A stretch of DNA of 12,258 nucleotides from Acetobacteraceae bacterium (GCA_003133265.1 PKWQ01000387.1:1-12258), one strand, 5' to 3'. Shown: positions 1 through 6,620, counted from the first letter of the stretch. Made by a program: numbers and translations. The notes: generated by a model from the sequence alone, not told the origin.

Positions 1-325
1 CCTTGGGACCCCCTAGGGGGTCTCGGAATGGGGTCTAGTGCGATCCCCGGCGCCGCGCTTCGCTGTGCAGCAACGGCGCGCGCGCGCCGCGCGGTAGCGC
101 AGCAGCGCACAGGCACGATGCAGTGGTGGTGGTGGCAGTGGCAGTGGCGGATGGTAGCAGCGCGACAGTGGGGCATCCGCTGTGCCTGGGGTGGATGGGG
201 ATGGTCTGGCGTCTGCCATCGCGGCCAAGCGGCGCGCTGGTGACGCTCTGCCCCCATACAGAAACCCCTCCCGCAATCCGCCGAAAGAGCCCGCCGAAGT
301 CCGCCAGTTTCTCGACCCTGTCAGC
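1..325. other. Left-edge non-coding stretch with palindromes and simple repeats
   Basis: No convincing gene is seen in this stretch. It holds a perfect 16-base palindrome at 7-22 (GACCCCCT and its complement), a 16-base palindrome at 74-89 built on an alternating GC run (76-87), and a GTG/GGC triplet-rich patch at about 121-150. Reading frames through it give low-complexity Arg/Ala/Thr-rich peptides that look like by-products of high GC content. The 16-base palindrome could be part of a terminator for something to the left, but no T-run follows it. Confidence 0.5.
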
Positions 326-355
326 CCATACAATTAAGAGTTGATTGTTGTATGG
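326..355. promoter_or_regulatory. 30-bp inverted repeat, candidate serine-recombinase (res-like) site
   Basis: Perfect 8-base arms, CCATACAA (326-333) and TTGTATGG (348-355), flank a 14-base AT-rich spacer. The repeat ends 41 bases before the serine recombinase start codon. A further direct copy of CCCATACA lies at 253-260, 72 bases upstream of the one at 325-332. Resolvase subsites are usually imperfect inverted repeats of about 28-34 bp placed next to the recombinase gene, so a res-type site or autoregulatory operator is a reasonable inference. A plain transcription-factor operator is the alternative. Confidence 0.45.
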
Positions 356-396
356 CTGTGGCGCATGTTCGGCCCATCGGAACAGGAGCCCTAGCC

Positions 397-993
397 ATGG
401 CAAAGACGATGCGCGCCGCCCTCTATCTCCGCGTCAGCACCGGAGACCAAACCGTCGAGAACCAACGCAGAGAGTTGGAAGCAGCAGCCGCACAGCGGAG
501 CTGGGCTATCACAGCCACCTACGCCGATGAGGGGATCAGCGGCGCCAAGGGACGGGACAAGCGCCCTGGGCTCGATGCCATGCTGAAGGATGCCACCCGA
601 GGTAAATTCGACGTGGCCATGTGCTGGGCGGTTGATCGGATGGGCCGGTCTCTGGCCGATCTGGTGGGGACGCTGCAAGAGCTGCACGGCGCCAAGGTTG
701 ACCTTTTCCTGCATCAGCAAGCCATAGACACCACCACCCCCGCCGGGCGCGCGATGTTTGGGATGTTGGGCGTGTTCGCTGAGTTCGAGCGCAGCATGAT
801 CCAGGCGCGGGTGAATGCCGGCCTTGCTCGCGCCAAGGCGGCGGGCGTGAAGCTGGGGCGGCCGAAGGTGCCGGCGAAGGTAGAGGCAGCCATCCTGGAG
901 CGGCTGGCGGCTGGCACGGGCATCCTGAAGACGGCGCGAGAGTTGGGCATTGGCACTGGCACGGTGCAGCGCATTCAGCGGGGTAGGGCGTAG
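397..993 (+). CDS. Small serine recombinase (resolvase/invertase family)
   Basis: This 198-residue protein is a site-specific recombinase of the resolvase/DNA-invertase group. Visible signatures are the nucleophile motif LYLRVST (Arg12, Ser14), the DRMGRS block (Asp80, Arg81, Arg84) and the long E-helix with FERS (Glu131, Arg132). A C-terminal Hin-like helix-turn-helix runs from about 163 to 194, after a GRPK linker. Length and domain order fit a complete Tn3-resolvase or invertase-type enzyme. The ATG at 397 is preferred over an in-frame ATG at 352, because AGGAG (384-388) precedes it by 8 bases and it starts right at the family N-terminus; 352 also lies inside the inverted repeat. Possible jobs are dimer resolution of a circular form of the element, or inversion of a segment. 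It differs from the tyrosine integrase at the other end, so it need not do the integration. The family call is firm; the specific role is not. Confidence 0.93.
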   Translation: MAKTMRAALYLRVSTGDQTVENQRRELEAAAAQRSWAITATYADEGISGAKGRDKRPGLDAMLKDATRGKFDVAMCWAVDRMGRSLADLVGTLQELHGAKVDLFLHQQAIDTTTPAGRAMFGMLGVFAEFERSMIQARVNAGLARAKAAGVKLGRPKVPAKVEAAILERLAAGTGILKTARELGIGTGTVQRIQRGRA

Positions 994-1313
994 AGCGGGC
1001 CAAGCGCACGCATCCGTTGCGTGTCCGGTGACCGGAAGTCCCACCGTCGAAATATTTATCTCCCGTGATATCAATAGGTTGCGTGTGTCCGCACGCCCAT
1101 TCAGCTTCGCGTGGGGTCGGGAACACCAGCGTTTGCCCCATCAAAACCACCTGTAACCCCCTGACCTGGGCCGCATTCCATTGGTCCACAGACCTGTGGA
1201 CCGGGTGAACCCTGGCGGCCCTACAGGCCCCTTGGCACCGGAGTCCGGGCCGTGGGAGTCTTCTCCCGCGCTGGTTGGACAGCCAGCGCCAACATCACCG
1301 ATCAGGAACGCCA
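994..1313. other. Intergenic region with palindromes, no gene seen
   Basis: I see no supported gene in these 320 bases. Structures present are a 13-base palindrome at 1024-1036 (TCCGGT, G, ACCGGA), an AT-richer patch at about 1048-1078, a 20-base near-perfect palindrome at 1183-1202, and a 6-base-arm inverted repeat at about 1269-1288. The AT-richer patch could carry a promoter for the next gene, but no clear -35/-10 pair stands out. Confidence 0.4.
1183..1202. repeat. 20-bp palindrome with 2-bp centre
   Basis: Two perfect 9-base arms (GGTCCACAG and CTGTGGACC) surround the dinucleotide AC. Near-perfect dyads with a 2-bp centre are the layout of DNA-invertase crossover sites, and this one lies 190 bases beyond the serine recombinase stop codon. 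No second copy was seen in the window, so an operator or a cruciform-forming site is equally possible. Confidence 0.5.
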
Positions 1314-1661
1314 ATGACACCGAACACAGCCCACCACACGGCGATCACAGCTGCCCCAGACCAGTTCAACGACGATGACAGCCTGTGCATTGACAAGCTC
1401 GCCACTATTCTCGGGGTTCGCTACCCGGACGTGGGGTGGGAGGAACTGAAGGCAGACGGGCAGCCGTTCGCGCTGCTGTCACAGCCGGCATCCTCTCGCG
1501 GCGGTGCCCTGGCCATGACAGTGCAGCGGATGGGGGACGGGGCCGGATGGGCGGTGGTCTGCGATGATGTGGTGCTTGCTACGGAGGCGGCGTCCGCTGG
1601 CCGGGCTGCTTTGGAGGCGGGCCTTGAGGTTGGCCTCCAGTGCCTTATGGGCGCTGCCTGA
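1314..1661 (+). CDS. Hypothetical protein, 115 residues
   Basis: I do not recognise this family. The protein has a polar N-terminus (about residues 1-22), then a segment with alternating hydrophobic residues (CIDKLATILGVRYPDVGWEEL). The C-terminal half (GAGWAVVCDDVVLATEAASAGRAALEAGLEVGL) looks like a beta-hairpin followed by an Ala-rich helix. It has no signal peptide and no membrane segment. The start is set by ATG 1314 preceded by AGGAA (1304-1308); an in-frame TTG at 1275 lacks a comparable site. Codon use is GC3-rich like its neighbours. Its leader, ATCAGGAACGCCA (1301-1313), recurs exactly at 6631-6643 in front of another possible start. It is probably a small element-encoded accessory protein of unknown role. 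Confidence 0.6.
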   Translation: MTPNTAHHTAITAAPDQFNDDDSLCIDKLATILGVRYPDVGWEELKADGQPFALLSQPASSRGGALAMTVQRMGDGAGWAVVCDDVVLATEAASAGRAALEAGLEVGLQCLMGAA

Positions 1662-1677
1662 CAGCCTCTCCCGGCAC

Positions 1678-2001
1678 ATGACTGCGGCCCTGCGGGGGAA
1701 CCCGTGGGGCCGGCCCGGCCTCAGTGACGTAGGCAAGGCGCTGTGGTCATCCAGGGGTATTGACGACGACAAGCTCCTTCTCATCCTTCTCATCCTCCGA
1801 AAGCGCCCGGCAGACATCCGCCAGGAAAGCCCAGGGCTCGCCCGATGGCCACGACGCGGATGCTCTGGGGGAACGGTAGGGCTGGACTCAACCCCAATCA
1901 ATCCGCTATCGAAAATAGATATATGTTGCGCGGAAGTGGGGTTTACGCGAAAGAAAATTGCGCCAACTGACGGCGTGGGGAAAGCCCATCGGGGGGGGTA
2001 G
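1678..2001 (+). CDS. Doubtful hypothetical protein, 107 residues
   Basis: This open frame starts at ATG 1678 with no clear ribosome-binding site and begins 17 bases after the previous stop. Residues about 12-50 look protein-like (GRPGLSDVGKALWSSRGIDD, then a Leu/Ile-rich helix and RKRPADIRQES) with GC-rich third positions. After about residue 60 the composition becomes erratic, with runs of Gly and rare codons, suggesting a decayed or frameshifted tail or a chance ORF. The opposite strand over 1747-1850 also reads as a plausible acidic peptide, which weakens the case. Treat it as a candidate only. Confidence 0.25.
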   Translation: MTAALRGNPWGRPGLSDVGKALWSSRGIDDDKLLLILLILRKRPADIRQESPGLARWPRRGCSGGTVGLDSTPINPLSKIDICCAEVGFTRKKIAPTDGVGKAHRGG

Positions 2002-2100
2002 AACGAGACACTTATAGAACGGGCGCCAGCCCCACGGTTCCCCTTCAATCCCACCCGCGCCACCCCGAGAGCGTCCCCAGCTGCACCATCGCAGCGGAAG

Positions 2101-2138
2101 CCCCCAGGGCGCCCCCACCGACTCCCCCGAACGCCCCC
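2101..2138 (-). other. Putative G-quadruplex motif (minus strand)
   Basis: Four CCCCC tracts on the plus strand (2101-2105, 2112-2116, 2124-2128, 2134-2138) are separated by 6, 7 and 5 bases. On the minus strand this is a G5-tract motif that satisfies the usual four-tract, loop 1-7 pattern. It lies 121 bases upstream of the 54-residue ORF, in otherwise C-rich non-coding DNA. Confidence 0.6.
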
Positions 2139-2258
2139 AGCCGGTTCCCGGTAGGGCACCAGCGGATACGCCCCGCCGCGGCGCGCCGCCGAGCTGGCCG
2201 GGTGCTGCTCTCTCTTTTTGTCAAACTTACCAACGAGCATACCAAGAAGGAACAGACC

Positions 2259-2423
2259 ATGTTGAACCGACTGGCGTTTCGCCTGACGGCGGAGGATGCC
2301 GGCTACGTCGCGACCATTGAGCGCTCACTGCGGACCACCACAGGCGCCGTCTTTGTCTCCCGTTCAGATGTCCTGCGGGCCGCCCTGCGGGTTGCAGCCA
2401 AGGCCACCGAGGGGACCGCCTGA
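2259..2423 (+). CDS. Small possible ribbon-helix-helix protein, 54 residues
   Basis: The start is ATG 2259 with GAAGGAA at 2246-2252 as ribosome-binding site. The frame is open further upstream, but nothing there resembles a start signal. The peptide begins with a beta-strand-like RLAFRLT segment and ends with SRSDVLRAALRVAAKA. This resembles the strand-helix-helix order of RHH (MetJ/Arc/CopG-type) DNA-binding proteins, whose second helix often reads S-R-S-x-x-L-R-x-A-L. The loop between them is long for the family (YVATIERSLRTTTGAVFV), so the assignment is tentative. If correct, it would be a small repressor or copy-control protein of the element. It is followed by repeats and a stem-loop, so it may be transcribed on its own. 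Confidence 0.55.
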   Translation: MLNRLAFRLTAEDAGYVATIERSLRTTTGAVFVSRSDVLRAALRVAAKATEGTA

Positions 2424-2464
2424 GGTAGCCCCCAGCACGCCGGCAGCCATTCGGCGGCGCGAGC

Positions 2465-2519
2465 CGCCACCACGATCGCCGCCACCACGATCACCACCAC
2501 CGCGATCACCACCACGACA
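2465..2519. repeat. 15-bp degenerate tandem repeat (CACCAC/GATC)
   Basis: About three and a half units of a 15-base period (GATCGCCGCCACCAC, GATCACCACCACCGC, GATCACCACCACGAC) lie between the 54-residue ORF and the stem-loop at 2551. The GAT/CAC pattern repeats GATC sites at 15-base steps. It may be a slipped-strand expansion, or a set of binding sites for a small DNA-binding protein. Confidence 0.55.
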
Positions 2520-2550
2520 CTGCCCACCACACTGCCCACCCACTGCCGAT

Positions 2551-2577
2551 CCCGCCAGATGTCGTCTGGCGGGCTTT
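2551..2577 (+). terminator. Strong stem-loop, terminator-like, before the 125-residue ORF
   Basis: A perfect 9-base stem, CCCGCCAGA (2551-2559) with TCTGGCGGG (2565-2573), has a 5-base loop and is followed by CTTT. It resembles a weak intrinsic terminator for the upstream 54-residue gene. It also sits only 22 bases before the next start codon (2600), so it could instead be a leader structure that tunes expression of the downstream pair. Confidence 0.55.
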
Positions 2578-2599
2578 GTGCGTTCAGGAGTCCACCACG

Positions 2600-2977
2600 A
2601 TGCCGAACACGAACAGCAACACGACCACGGCGCCCCCGAAGGCGTCCGCTCCAGCCCCCCTTCGGATCACCCTCAGAACCACCTACGCCCCCCACAGTGG
2701 CGCTGCGACTGACGCAGCAGAGGCCACCCATAACGGCCGAACATTCCAGGCCAGAAGCCGTCACGGCGCCACCATGAAGCTGGCTCGGATACTACGCGAG
2801 GCGGGATGCGCGGATCAGCCCTGGGAGGCTTACGGGCACGATGGGCGGAGCCGCCTTATGGGCTCCAGTCTGCACGGGCTGGCCGGGTTGACCGTCCAAG
2901 AGAGCAATACACAGGGCCTCAGAATTGCCCCCTACAGCCAGCCCGCCTTCCCCTTGAACCTGTCGGAGGATTTGTAA
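2600..2977 (+). CDS. Hypothetical element protein, 125 residues
   Basis: The start is ATG 2600, with AGGAG at 2586-2590. Residues 1-55 are low-complexity and Thr/Pro/Ala/Asn-rich. The compact conserved-looking part is residues about 59-125: KLARILREAGCADQPWEAYG, then DGRSRLMGSSLHGLAGLTV. It reads like a helix followed by beta strands around a bulky DQPWEAYGHDGR turn. I have the impression this second half belongs to a small protein recurring in alphaproteobacterial phages and islands, but I cannot name it. The stop codon overlaps the start of the next gene (TAATG at 2975-2979), implying translational coupling. It may therefore assist or be co-produced with the virion-like protein. Confidence 0.7.
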   Translation: MPNTNSNTTTAPPKASAPAPLRITLRTTYAPHSGAATDAAEATHNGRTFQARSRHGATMKLARILREAGCADQPWEAYGHDGRSRLMGSSLHGLAGLTVQESNTQGLRIAPYSQPAFPLNLSEDL

Positions 2978-4446
2978 TGGGCGCATTCGGAGCGGCAGCC
3001 CTCGGCGTTGCTGGAACAGTCGGCGCAACGCTACTCAGCAACTCCTCAAAGAGCGACACCAGCACCGCCTCCGGGACCAAAGCCCCCTGGATCAACCAGC
3101 AGCCCTATTTGCAGGACCAATACGCCAACGCCCAGAGCATCTACGACACCCGCACCGCAGCCGGCCCTTTCACGGGCAACTACGTGGCGCCGGGTAACAG
3201 CGTCCAGCAGGGCGCCATCGACAACGCGAACGCCTACGCTGCGGGCACTGGGGCGGCCCTACCGGGCCAAGTCGCCGGCACTGCCACGGACCTGATGGGC
3301 GCAGCCCAGCCCTATGTCGGCAACGCGGCGGGGATAGCTGCAAATGGTATCACGGCACCCAACGCCGGCCTTACGAACACCCTGAACGCCTACGGCACAG
3401 GCGCCACCACGACCAGCGGCCCCAGTGCCCCACTAAGCAGCGCCCTGAACGCCGCAGCAGTCAGTGGCGCGAACTCTCTGGGCACCTTCGGGTCCGGCCT
3501 ACAGAGCACCGCCGCCTACGCCGCCGCGAACCCCACGGCCCAGACGGTCGCCAACGCCTCCCAGTTTGCCAACAATCCCGGCGTTCAGGCGGCCCTCGAC
3601 TCCACCAATGCACAGATCAGGCAAACCTTGAGCCAGCAGACTGACCCTAGCATCAATCGCGCTGCGGCCGTGGATGGGGCTCTGAATAGTTCCCGTGCCG
3701 GCATGTCTATGGGCATGGCGAACCAAGCGGCGGCGACGGCCCAGGGGTCTGCGGATGCCTCGATCCTGAACAATGCCTACACCACCGGGACGAACGCGGC
3801 AGTCAGCCAGTATGGCACCGGCCTGAACGCTTCGATCAACGCCAACTCGCTCGGCTACAACGACGCCAGCGCGCAGGCCGCCAACACGGCGACCACGCAG
3901 CAGGGCTTGAACGAGTTCAACACGAACACGACGACGAACGCTGCCAACGCCGGCTTGTCGCAGGGGCTCAATGCCAACGTGGCGAACGCCAACACCAAGC
4001 TTAGCGCCAACTCCCAGCTCGGCACGGCTACCGGCCTGGGCATCAACGGAGCCGCAAGCGCCTCCAACGACGCTACCTCGGCCTTTGCCCTCGGCTCAGC
4101 AGCCGGCGCCCTTCAGCAGACCAACGCCCAGGCCGCCCTGACCAACTCCCTGGATCAGTGGACCGGCAACAACACTTACCAGCAGGGCGTGCTGGCGAAC
4201 TACATTGCTGACACCAGCGGGAACCCTGGGTCCGTCAGCACCTCGTCCGCAACCCCAGCCCCGAACTACGTAGGCGCTGCCCTCGGCGGCGCTGCGGCGG
4301 GTGCGGCTCTGTATCAGAACTACTTCGGGAATGGCAGCACGCCCACCAGCACGTCTGGCGTGGTCCAGAACCCATCCCTCGTGCCCCCCGACCCCGGTGC
4401 TGCCACCTCCTCGTGGAACTCCTGGGGGCCGTCGCTCACTGGTTAG
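2977..4446 (+). CDS. Phage virion-like protein (possible DNA-ejection/internal protein)
   Basis: This is a 489-residue protein dominated by Ala, Gly, Asn, Thr and Ser. The start is ATG 2977, overlapping the previous stop, with GGAGGA at 2965-2970. Residues 2-20 are a Gly/Ala-rich hydrophobic segment. Residues 36-45 (APWINQQPYL), followed by a helix with spaced aromatic residues (DQYANAQSIYD), match a pattern I associate with N-termini of podophage-type internal or tail-associated proteins. The middle is a long run of helix-forming A/N/Q/T-rich sequence, without cysteine-based or enzymatic motifs. A second Gly/Ala-rich segment spans about 433-445 (GAALGGAAAGAAL), and the C-terminus is Pro/Ser-rich. 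This profile suits a protein ejected through or inserted into membranes, but that is inference from composition and the N-terminal motif. No capsid, portal or terminase gene neighbours it here. An adhesin-like surface protein is less likely, as no cleavable signal peptide is seen. Confidence 0.6.
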   Translation: MGAFGAAALGVAGTVGATLLSNSSKSDTSTASGTKAPWINQQPYLQDQYANAQSIYDTRTAAGPFTGNYVAPGNSVQQGAIDNANAYAAGTGAALPGQVAGTATDLMGAAQPYVGNAAGIAANGITAPNAGLTNTLNAYGTGATTTSGPSAPLSSALNAAAVSGANSLGTFGSGLQSTAAYAAANPTAQTVANASQFANNPGVQAALDSTNAQIRQTLSQQTDPSINRAAAVDGALNSSRAGMSMGMANQAAATAQGSADASILNNAYTTGTNAAVSQYGTGLNASINANSLGYNDASAQAANTATTQQGLNEFNTNTTTNAANAGLSQGLNANVANANTKLSANSQLGTATGLGINGAASASNDATSAFALGSAAGALQQTNAQAALTNSLDQWTGNNTYQQGVLANYIADTSGNPGSVSTSSATPAPNYVGAALGGAAAGAALYQNYFGNGSTPTSTSGVVQNPSLVPPDPGAATSSWNSWGPSLTG

Positions 4447-4477
4447 CGGGGCACCTACCGCACCCACCTGGGGCGCC

Positions 4478-4493
4478 GGAAACGAGTGTTTCC
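4478..4493 (+). terminator. Small hairpin after the virion-like gene
   Basis: A perfect inverted repeat, GGAAAC-GAGT-GTTTCC, begins 31 bases after the stop codon of the 489-residue gene. There is no following T-run, so it may be only a weak terminator or an mRNA-stabilising 3' hairpin. Confidence 0.35.
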
Positions 4494-4515
4494 CCGAAGG
4501 CCCCTGAAGGCACCA

Positions 4516-4598
4516 GCCACCGCCACTGCCCCCACCGCCTAGATGGGCATTTCCGCCGCTACCGTCGTCACACAGACGGCGTGTAGCGCGGCGGTGGC
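4516..4598 (+). promoter_or_regulatory. Nested inverted repeats upstream of the helicase gene
   Basis: An outer 9-base inverted repeat, GCCACCGCC (4516-4524) with GGCGGTGGC (4590-4598), encloses an inner hairpin. The inner stems are CGCTAC (4557-4562) with GTAGCG (4583-4588), and CGTC (4563-4566) with GACG (4575-4578). The structure ends about 115 bases before the helicase start. It may be an mRNA leader structure, an attenuator or part of a replication origin. No iterons or AT-rich unwinding region are seen beside it. Confidence 0.4.
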
Positions 4599-4712
4599 AC
4601 CATGATGCCCGTGGGGGCTGAGGGCCGCCCAGCGTCAGACACCACCGCCCCATTGCCACCACTGCGGCAGCCCGGTGGAGCCAATCGCAACCCCCACCAT
4701 AGGATGCACCCC

Positions 4713-6563
4713 ATGCCGTTTGACACCGACATCCTGGCATCAGAAACCCGTTCCCCTGATGCCTATCCGCCAAGCCTTGCCAACATTGCCCATAGATCGC
4801 TGATCGAATGGTTTGCCAGCGACGGACACAGACCCTCCCTCGATCAGTGGGCCGCCATTCTCGACCTCTTGGACCACCTGGAGAATGCCGCCAACCAGTC
4901 AGTGGAGAAAGCCGTCTACGTCTCCGCCATCCCTGCCGGGACTGGCAAGTCGGCAAGCCTCGCCGCGTTTGCCTCGGCTCTGTGCAGCCACCCCGGATAC
5001 GAGGCCGCCGGGATGCTGATCCTGTGTAATCGCGTGACGGAGGTTCACGACATGGCAGAGGCGTTGCAGCCCCACCGTGGCAAGCTCTGTGTGATCGTCG
5101 GTCGGGACAACACGGTGGAACTGGCGATGGGAGACCACGCCGAGGCAGACCAAGCGCAGATCGTGGTGTCTACCCAGGCGGCGCTGAAGGAGACCCTTCG
5201 GTCTGTCCGACACTTCGATGATGCCGGGCGCTACTTCTATCGAGGTGCCCGGCGGGCGGTAATCGCGTGGGATGAGTCGCTGGCGTTCAACAGGCCCGTC
5301 ATGCTGGACGGGGACACGATAGGCGGGCTCGCCAAGGCGCTGGGCCGACAGGCCCCGGAGGCCCGCATAGCCCTCCTGGAATGGCAGCTTGAGCTTGCCA
5401 AGCGTCCCACCGGGGAATGTGCCATCCCTGACTTTGGGGCGCTTGGGGTGGACTTCCGCCGACTGGAGGACGACGCCGGGGACCATGACGATTTGATCGC
5501 GCAGGCGAAGGCCCTGGGGGTCATATCCGGGGGGACCGGATGGGTCATTCGGGACAACACACAGGCGTCCACCATGGTCACCCACGTCCCCGAGATACCC
5601 AGCAGCCTCATGCCGGTGGTGGTCACAGATGCCTCGGCGGCGCGCGGCGTGCATCACGCCAGCTACGCTCAGATGGAGACCCACCGCCGGGTGGTCTATC
5701 TGAAAGAGGCGGCCAAGACTTACTGCAACCTGACGCTCAGGATCGTGCCAACAGCGGCCTCCCGCTCAGTCTACCGCGACCGGACAAGCACAAGGGGCCG
5801 AGACCTGATCGACATGGCTGTCCGCTATGTCCGCAGTGTTGCACCGGCAGAGGTGCTGATAGTTTCATACAGGACATACATGGCGATGCGCGGCGTTGAG
5901 CAGCGGACCATAGAGGCGGCGATCAACGCCAGACTTACCCCGGATGAATGCAAGCGCGTCCGCCACGTCACCTACGGCCGCCACACCGCGACCAATGACC
6001 ACAAGAACGTCCGCCACGTCCTGGTGATGAGTCTGAATTTCGTGCCGCGGGCCGCCACCTACGCTACCTCGGGCGCCGCGCTGAACAAGCCAATGCGGAC
6101 GGCCAATCCGTCAGACCACCCTACCGAGAATCAGGTGAATGAGATGCGGACGGGGATGCTGCGGGATACGACCATGCAAGCCCTACTGCGAGGACACGCG
6201 CGGATGGGCGTGGATGGCGACTGCGGTGGGATGGAGGCGGTCATTGTCCAGACGAAGCAGACGGGACTGACTGAGGCGGATTACCGGGGGATGTTCCCTG
6301 GCGCGACCATTCGAGAAGACCATACCCTGCTGCCTGCAAAACCACTGAGGGGCCGCCTGAAGGCCCTCTCAGAGATCGTCGCGGCCCGACTTGCAGCCGG
6401 CGAGCGGGAGATGACCAACCCAAGTCTGTATGACGCCCTAGGAATGAGCCGGCAGAACTTCGCCAAGATTGTGAAGGGGCCGGAATGGCAGGACTGGGTA
6501 GCGGCGATGGGGTTGCATCCCCAGCCGTTGAAGGGTGGGGTCATGGGACTTCGGACGGAGTGA
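4713..6563 (+). CDS. Superfamily-2 helicase-like ATPase, 616 residues
   Basis: This is probably the replication or DNA-processing motor of the element. Motifs in order are Walker A IPAGTGKS (73-80), a strand resembling motif Ia (MLILCNR, 101-107), motif Ib VVSTQ (151-155), Walker B/DExx in VIAWDES (183-189), a motif III-like VVTDAS (303-308), a second RecA-like domain beginning near VLIVSYR (381-387), a conserved-looking block YGRHTATNDHK (421-431), and a motif VI-like RGHARMG (493-499) with candidate arginine fingers. A C-terminal helical segment (about 562-600, including NPSLYDALGMSRQNFAKIV) resembles a helix-turn-helix and may bind DNA. ATG 4713 is chosen because AGGA (4701-4704) precedes it by 8 bases; in-frame ATGs at 4602 and 4704 lie in less protein-like sequence. 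No primase or nuclease motif was recognised. The ATPase/helicase class is fairly sure; the role in replication is inferred from context. Confidence 0.75.
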   Translation: MPFDTDILASETRSPDAYPPSLANIAHRSLIEWFASDGHRPSLDQWAAILDLLDHLENAANQSVEKAVYVSAIPAGTGKSASLAAFASALCSHPGYEAAGMLILCNRVTEVHDMAEALQPHRGKLCVIVGRDNTVELAMGDHAEADQAQIVVSTQAALKETLRSVRHFDDAGRYFYRGARRAVIAWDESLAFNRPVMLDGDTIGGLAKALGRQAPEARIALLEWQLELAKRPTGECAIPDFGALGVDFRRLEDDAGDHDDLIAQAKALGVISGGTGWVIRDNTQASTMVTHVPEIPSSLMPVVVTDASAARGVHHASYAQMETHRRVVYLKEAAKTYCNLTLRIVPTAASRSVYRDRTSTRGRDLIDMAVRYVRSVAPAEVLIVSYRTYMAMRGVEQRTIEAAINARLTPDECKRVRHVTYGRHTATNDHKNVRHVLVMSLNFVPRAATYATSGAALNKPMRTANPSDHPTENQVNEMRTGMLRDTTMQALLRGHARMGVDGDCGGMEAVIVQTKQTGLTEADYRGMFPGATIREDHTLLPAKPLRGRLKALSEIVAARLAAGEREMTNPSLYDALGMSRQNFAKIVKGPEWQDWVAAMGLHPQPLKGGVMGLRTE

Positions 6564-6578
6564 CCCGCCGGGGGAGCG

Positions 6579-6620
6579 TGTAGTCAATTCTTCATTAGAG
6601 GGTATGGAGGTTTGACTACA
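6579..6620. promoter_or_regulatory. Widely spaced 9-bp inverted repeat, candidate operator
   Basis: TGTAGTCAA (6579-6587) and TTGACTACA (6612-6620) are perfect inverted copies separated by 24 AT-richer bases. The pair lies 15 bases after the helicase stop codon and about 215 bases before the 189-residue regulator-like gene. The arm spacing, about three helical turns centre to centre, suits binding of a dimer or two dimers, or a looped RNA. The right arm contains TTGACT, which could double as a -35 element. Confidence 0.5.

Larger units (their letters stand above)
1662..2258. other. Long region with no firmly supported gene
   Basis: About 600 bases hold only one weak ORF candidate (1678-2001). 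An AT-rich patch at about 1900-1965 contains TATC..GATA dyads and could be a promoter or replication-related sequence. From about 2040 to 2180 the plus strand is strongly C-rich with repeated CCCCC tracts, a pattern more like a structural or regulatory element than coding DNA. A short palindrome, GCGGCGCGCCGC, lies at about 2178-2189, upstream of the T-rich stretch that precedes the 54-residue ORF. No tRNA or known RNA was recognised. Confidence 0.4.

Noticed and set aside
41..60. TCCCCGGCG near the left edge, matching part of the tRNA-Arg 3' end, as a possible left att site
   Set aside because: Only about 9 bases match in GC-rich DNA, with no continuation into the T-arm; too short for a tRNA-type att core.
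1747..1850. Minus-strand acidic peptide (ALSEDEKDEKELVVVN) that reads like a real C-terminus
   Set aside because: The frame has no ATG, GTG or TTG start between its upstream stop (near 1877) and the peptide, and it is the complement of the Leu/Ile-rich stretch of the plus-strand candidate; neither reading is firm.
1479..2240. Long minus-strand open frame (253 codons)
   Set aside because: It lies antisense to the 115-residue gene and a C-rich non-coding patch, its product is Arg/Gly/Ser low-complexity, and it has no ribosome-binding site; best explained by high GC content.
2465..2519. Tandem repeat as a CRISPR array
   Set aside because: The units are contiguous 15-base degenerate repeats without spacers, and there are no cas-like genes.
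2303..2764. Minus-strand frame with a Val/Ala/Ile-rich hydrophobic segment that looks like a membrane helix
   Set aside because: The hydrophobic run is only the reverse reading of the 15-base CAC/GATC repeat, and the frame covers the 54-residue and 125-residue genes antisense.
4096..4956. 286-codon minus-strand open frame
   Set aside because: It runs antisense to the ends of two well-supported genes and the structured spacer between them, and is Gly/Arg/Trp-rich without any motif.
6579..6620. Dyad after the helicase as an intrinsic terminator
   Set aside because: The 24-base spacer and absence of a T-run do not fit a terminator hairpin; an operator-type site is more likely.
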